From assembly GCF_003843835.1 (NCBI RefSeq), contig NZ_RKQL01000005.1:181182-245181 (forward strand): 64,000 nt of DNA, read 5' to 3'. The stretch comes from Tibeticola sediminis (GTDB taxonomy: Bacteria > Pseudomonadota > Gammaproteobacteria > Burkholderiales > Burkholderiaceae_C). Under the pieces are notes generated by a model, which ran no database searches, was not told where the DNA came from, and saw only the letters and a program-made list of their open reading frames with translations. A program made the translations under genes and the position numbers. Shown piece by piece: positions 63,893 to 64,000 of the stretch. Position 1 is the first letter of the stretch. Every line of letters begins with the position of its first letter.

Positions 63893-64000
63893 GAGGCTGA
63901 GAGGGAATTGGTCATGCCCGCTTTGACGTCCCAAAACACGCCCGAGGGCGTTGCAAATGCGCGCCGTAGCCCGAGCTACGGCTGTGCTTTGCGCCTACTC
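63893..64000. mobile_element. Repeat family C, copy 2 (cut by window end)
   Basis: Begins GAGGCTGAGAGGGAATTGG right after the rimM TGA stop and follows copy 1 closely through the core GTTGCAAAT...GCCGTAGCCCGAGCTACGGC...TTTGCG (63950-63992). The right end lies outside the window. Confidence 0.88.

Overview
This is a GC-rich chromosomal window from a beta-proteobacterium, most likely Burkholderiales and close to Comamonadaceae. The evidence is the gene order thrS-infC-rpmI-rplT-pheS-pheT-ihfA-merR-tRNA-Pro, the argD/argF/DUF3579/rpsT neighbourhood, the hda-HAD-pcnB-folK run, and a short A-rich intergenic repeat of a kind I associate with comamonads. A flavocytochrome c sulfide dehydrogenase pair (fccAB) suggests an organism that meets reduced sulfur. 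Most of the window is ordinary housekeeping chromosome. No rRNA, CRISPR array, prophage or complete insertion sequence was seen.

Layout. 1-3.1 kb: a 5'-truncated GGDEF/EAL sensor, then moaD-moaE. 3.1-5.85 kb: clpB behind a sigma-32-type promoter and ahead of a strong terminator. 5.9-12.8 kb: an aldehyde dehydrogenase, an unknown protein, an SDR-like protein without the usual catalytic tyrosine, and a photolyase cluster in which an intact iron-sulfur photolyase lies between two broken photolyase-type genes. 12.8-17.3 kb: a solitary MmeI-like type IIG restriction-modification enzyme and a Doc/AbrB toxin-antitoxin pair. 17.4-24.3 kb: cbpA-cbpM, fccAB, a DUF2817 peptidase-like protein, an MFS transporter and a YXWGXW lipoprotein. 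24.6-30.2 kb: a ThDP enzyme, a SWIB/histone-H1-like protein, an RraA-like protein, a DMT transporter and isocitrate lyase with an operator over its promoter. 30.4-44.6 kb: translation and DNA-binding genes, uvrC, pgsA, HU, ppiD and three tRNAs (Pro-GGG, Val-TAC, His-GTG). 44.7-52.6 kb: a flavin monooxygenase, feoAB behind a Fur-like site, a YkgJ protein, a thioredoxin-like protein, argF-argD and DUF3579. 52.7-64 kb: rpsT, murJ, a SirB1-like protein, purM, an AI-2E transporter, hda, a HAD phosphatase, pcnB, folK, TM2 and GNAT proteins, rpsP and rimM.

The least expected structure is a set of small non-coding mobile repeats. Family A has two 235-bp copies with perfect 17-bp terminal inverted repeats and 5-bp target duplications; one sits in frame inside a photolyase-type gene, and removing it with one duplication restores a conserved protein sequence exactly. 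Family B has one 163-bp copy and two internally deleted copies. Family C has two copies placed exactly on gene stop codons. Family D has one copy. Their ends are unrelated, yet A, B and C share a nested-palindrome core (GTTGCAAAT, then a GCC-x-GGC hairpin, then TTTGCG), and D has a similar architecture. I know of no description of one core carried between different terminal inverted repeats, so this is the strongest candidate for something new here.

Other points worth attention are an infC gene that must start at AUC, a promoter-plus-terminator cassette upstream of HU that could be a small RNA or an attenuator, and a 14-bp palindrome shared by the aceA and DUF3579 upstream regions. All assignments come from reading the sequence and recalling families; no database search was run.
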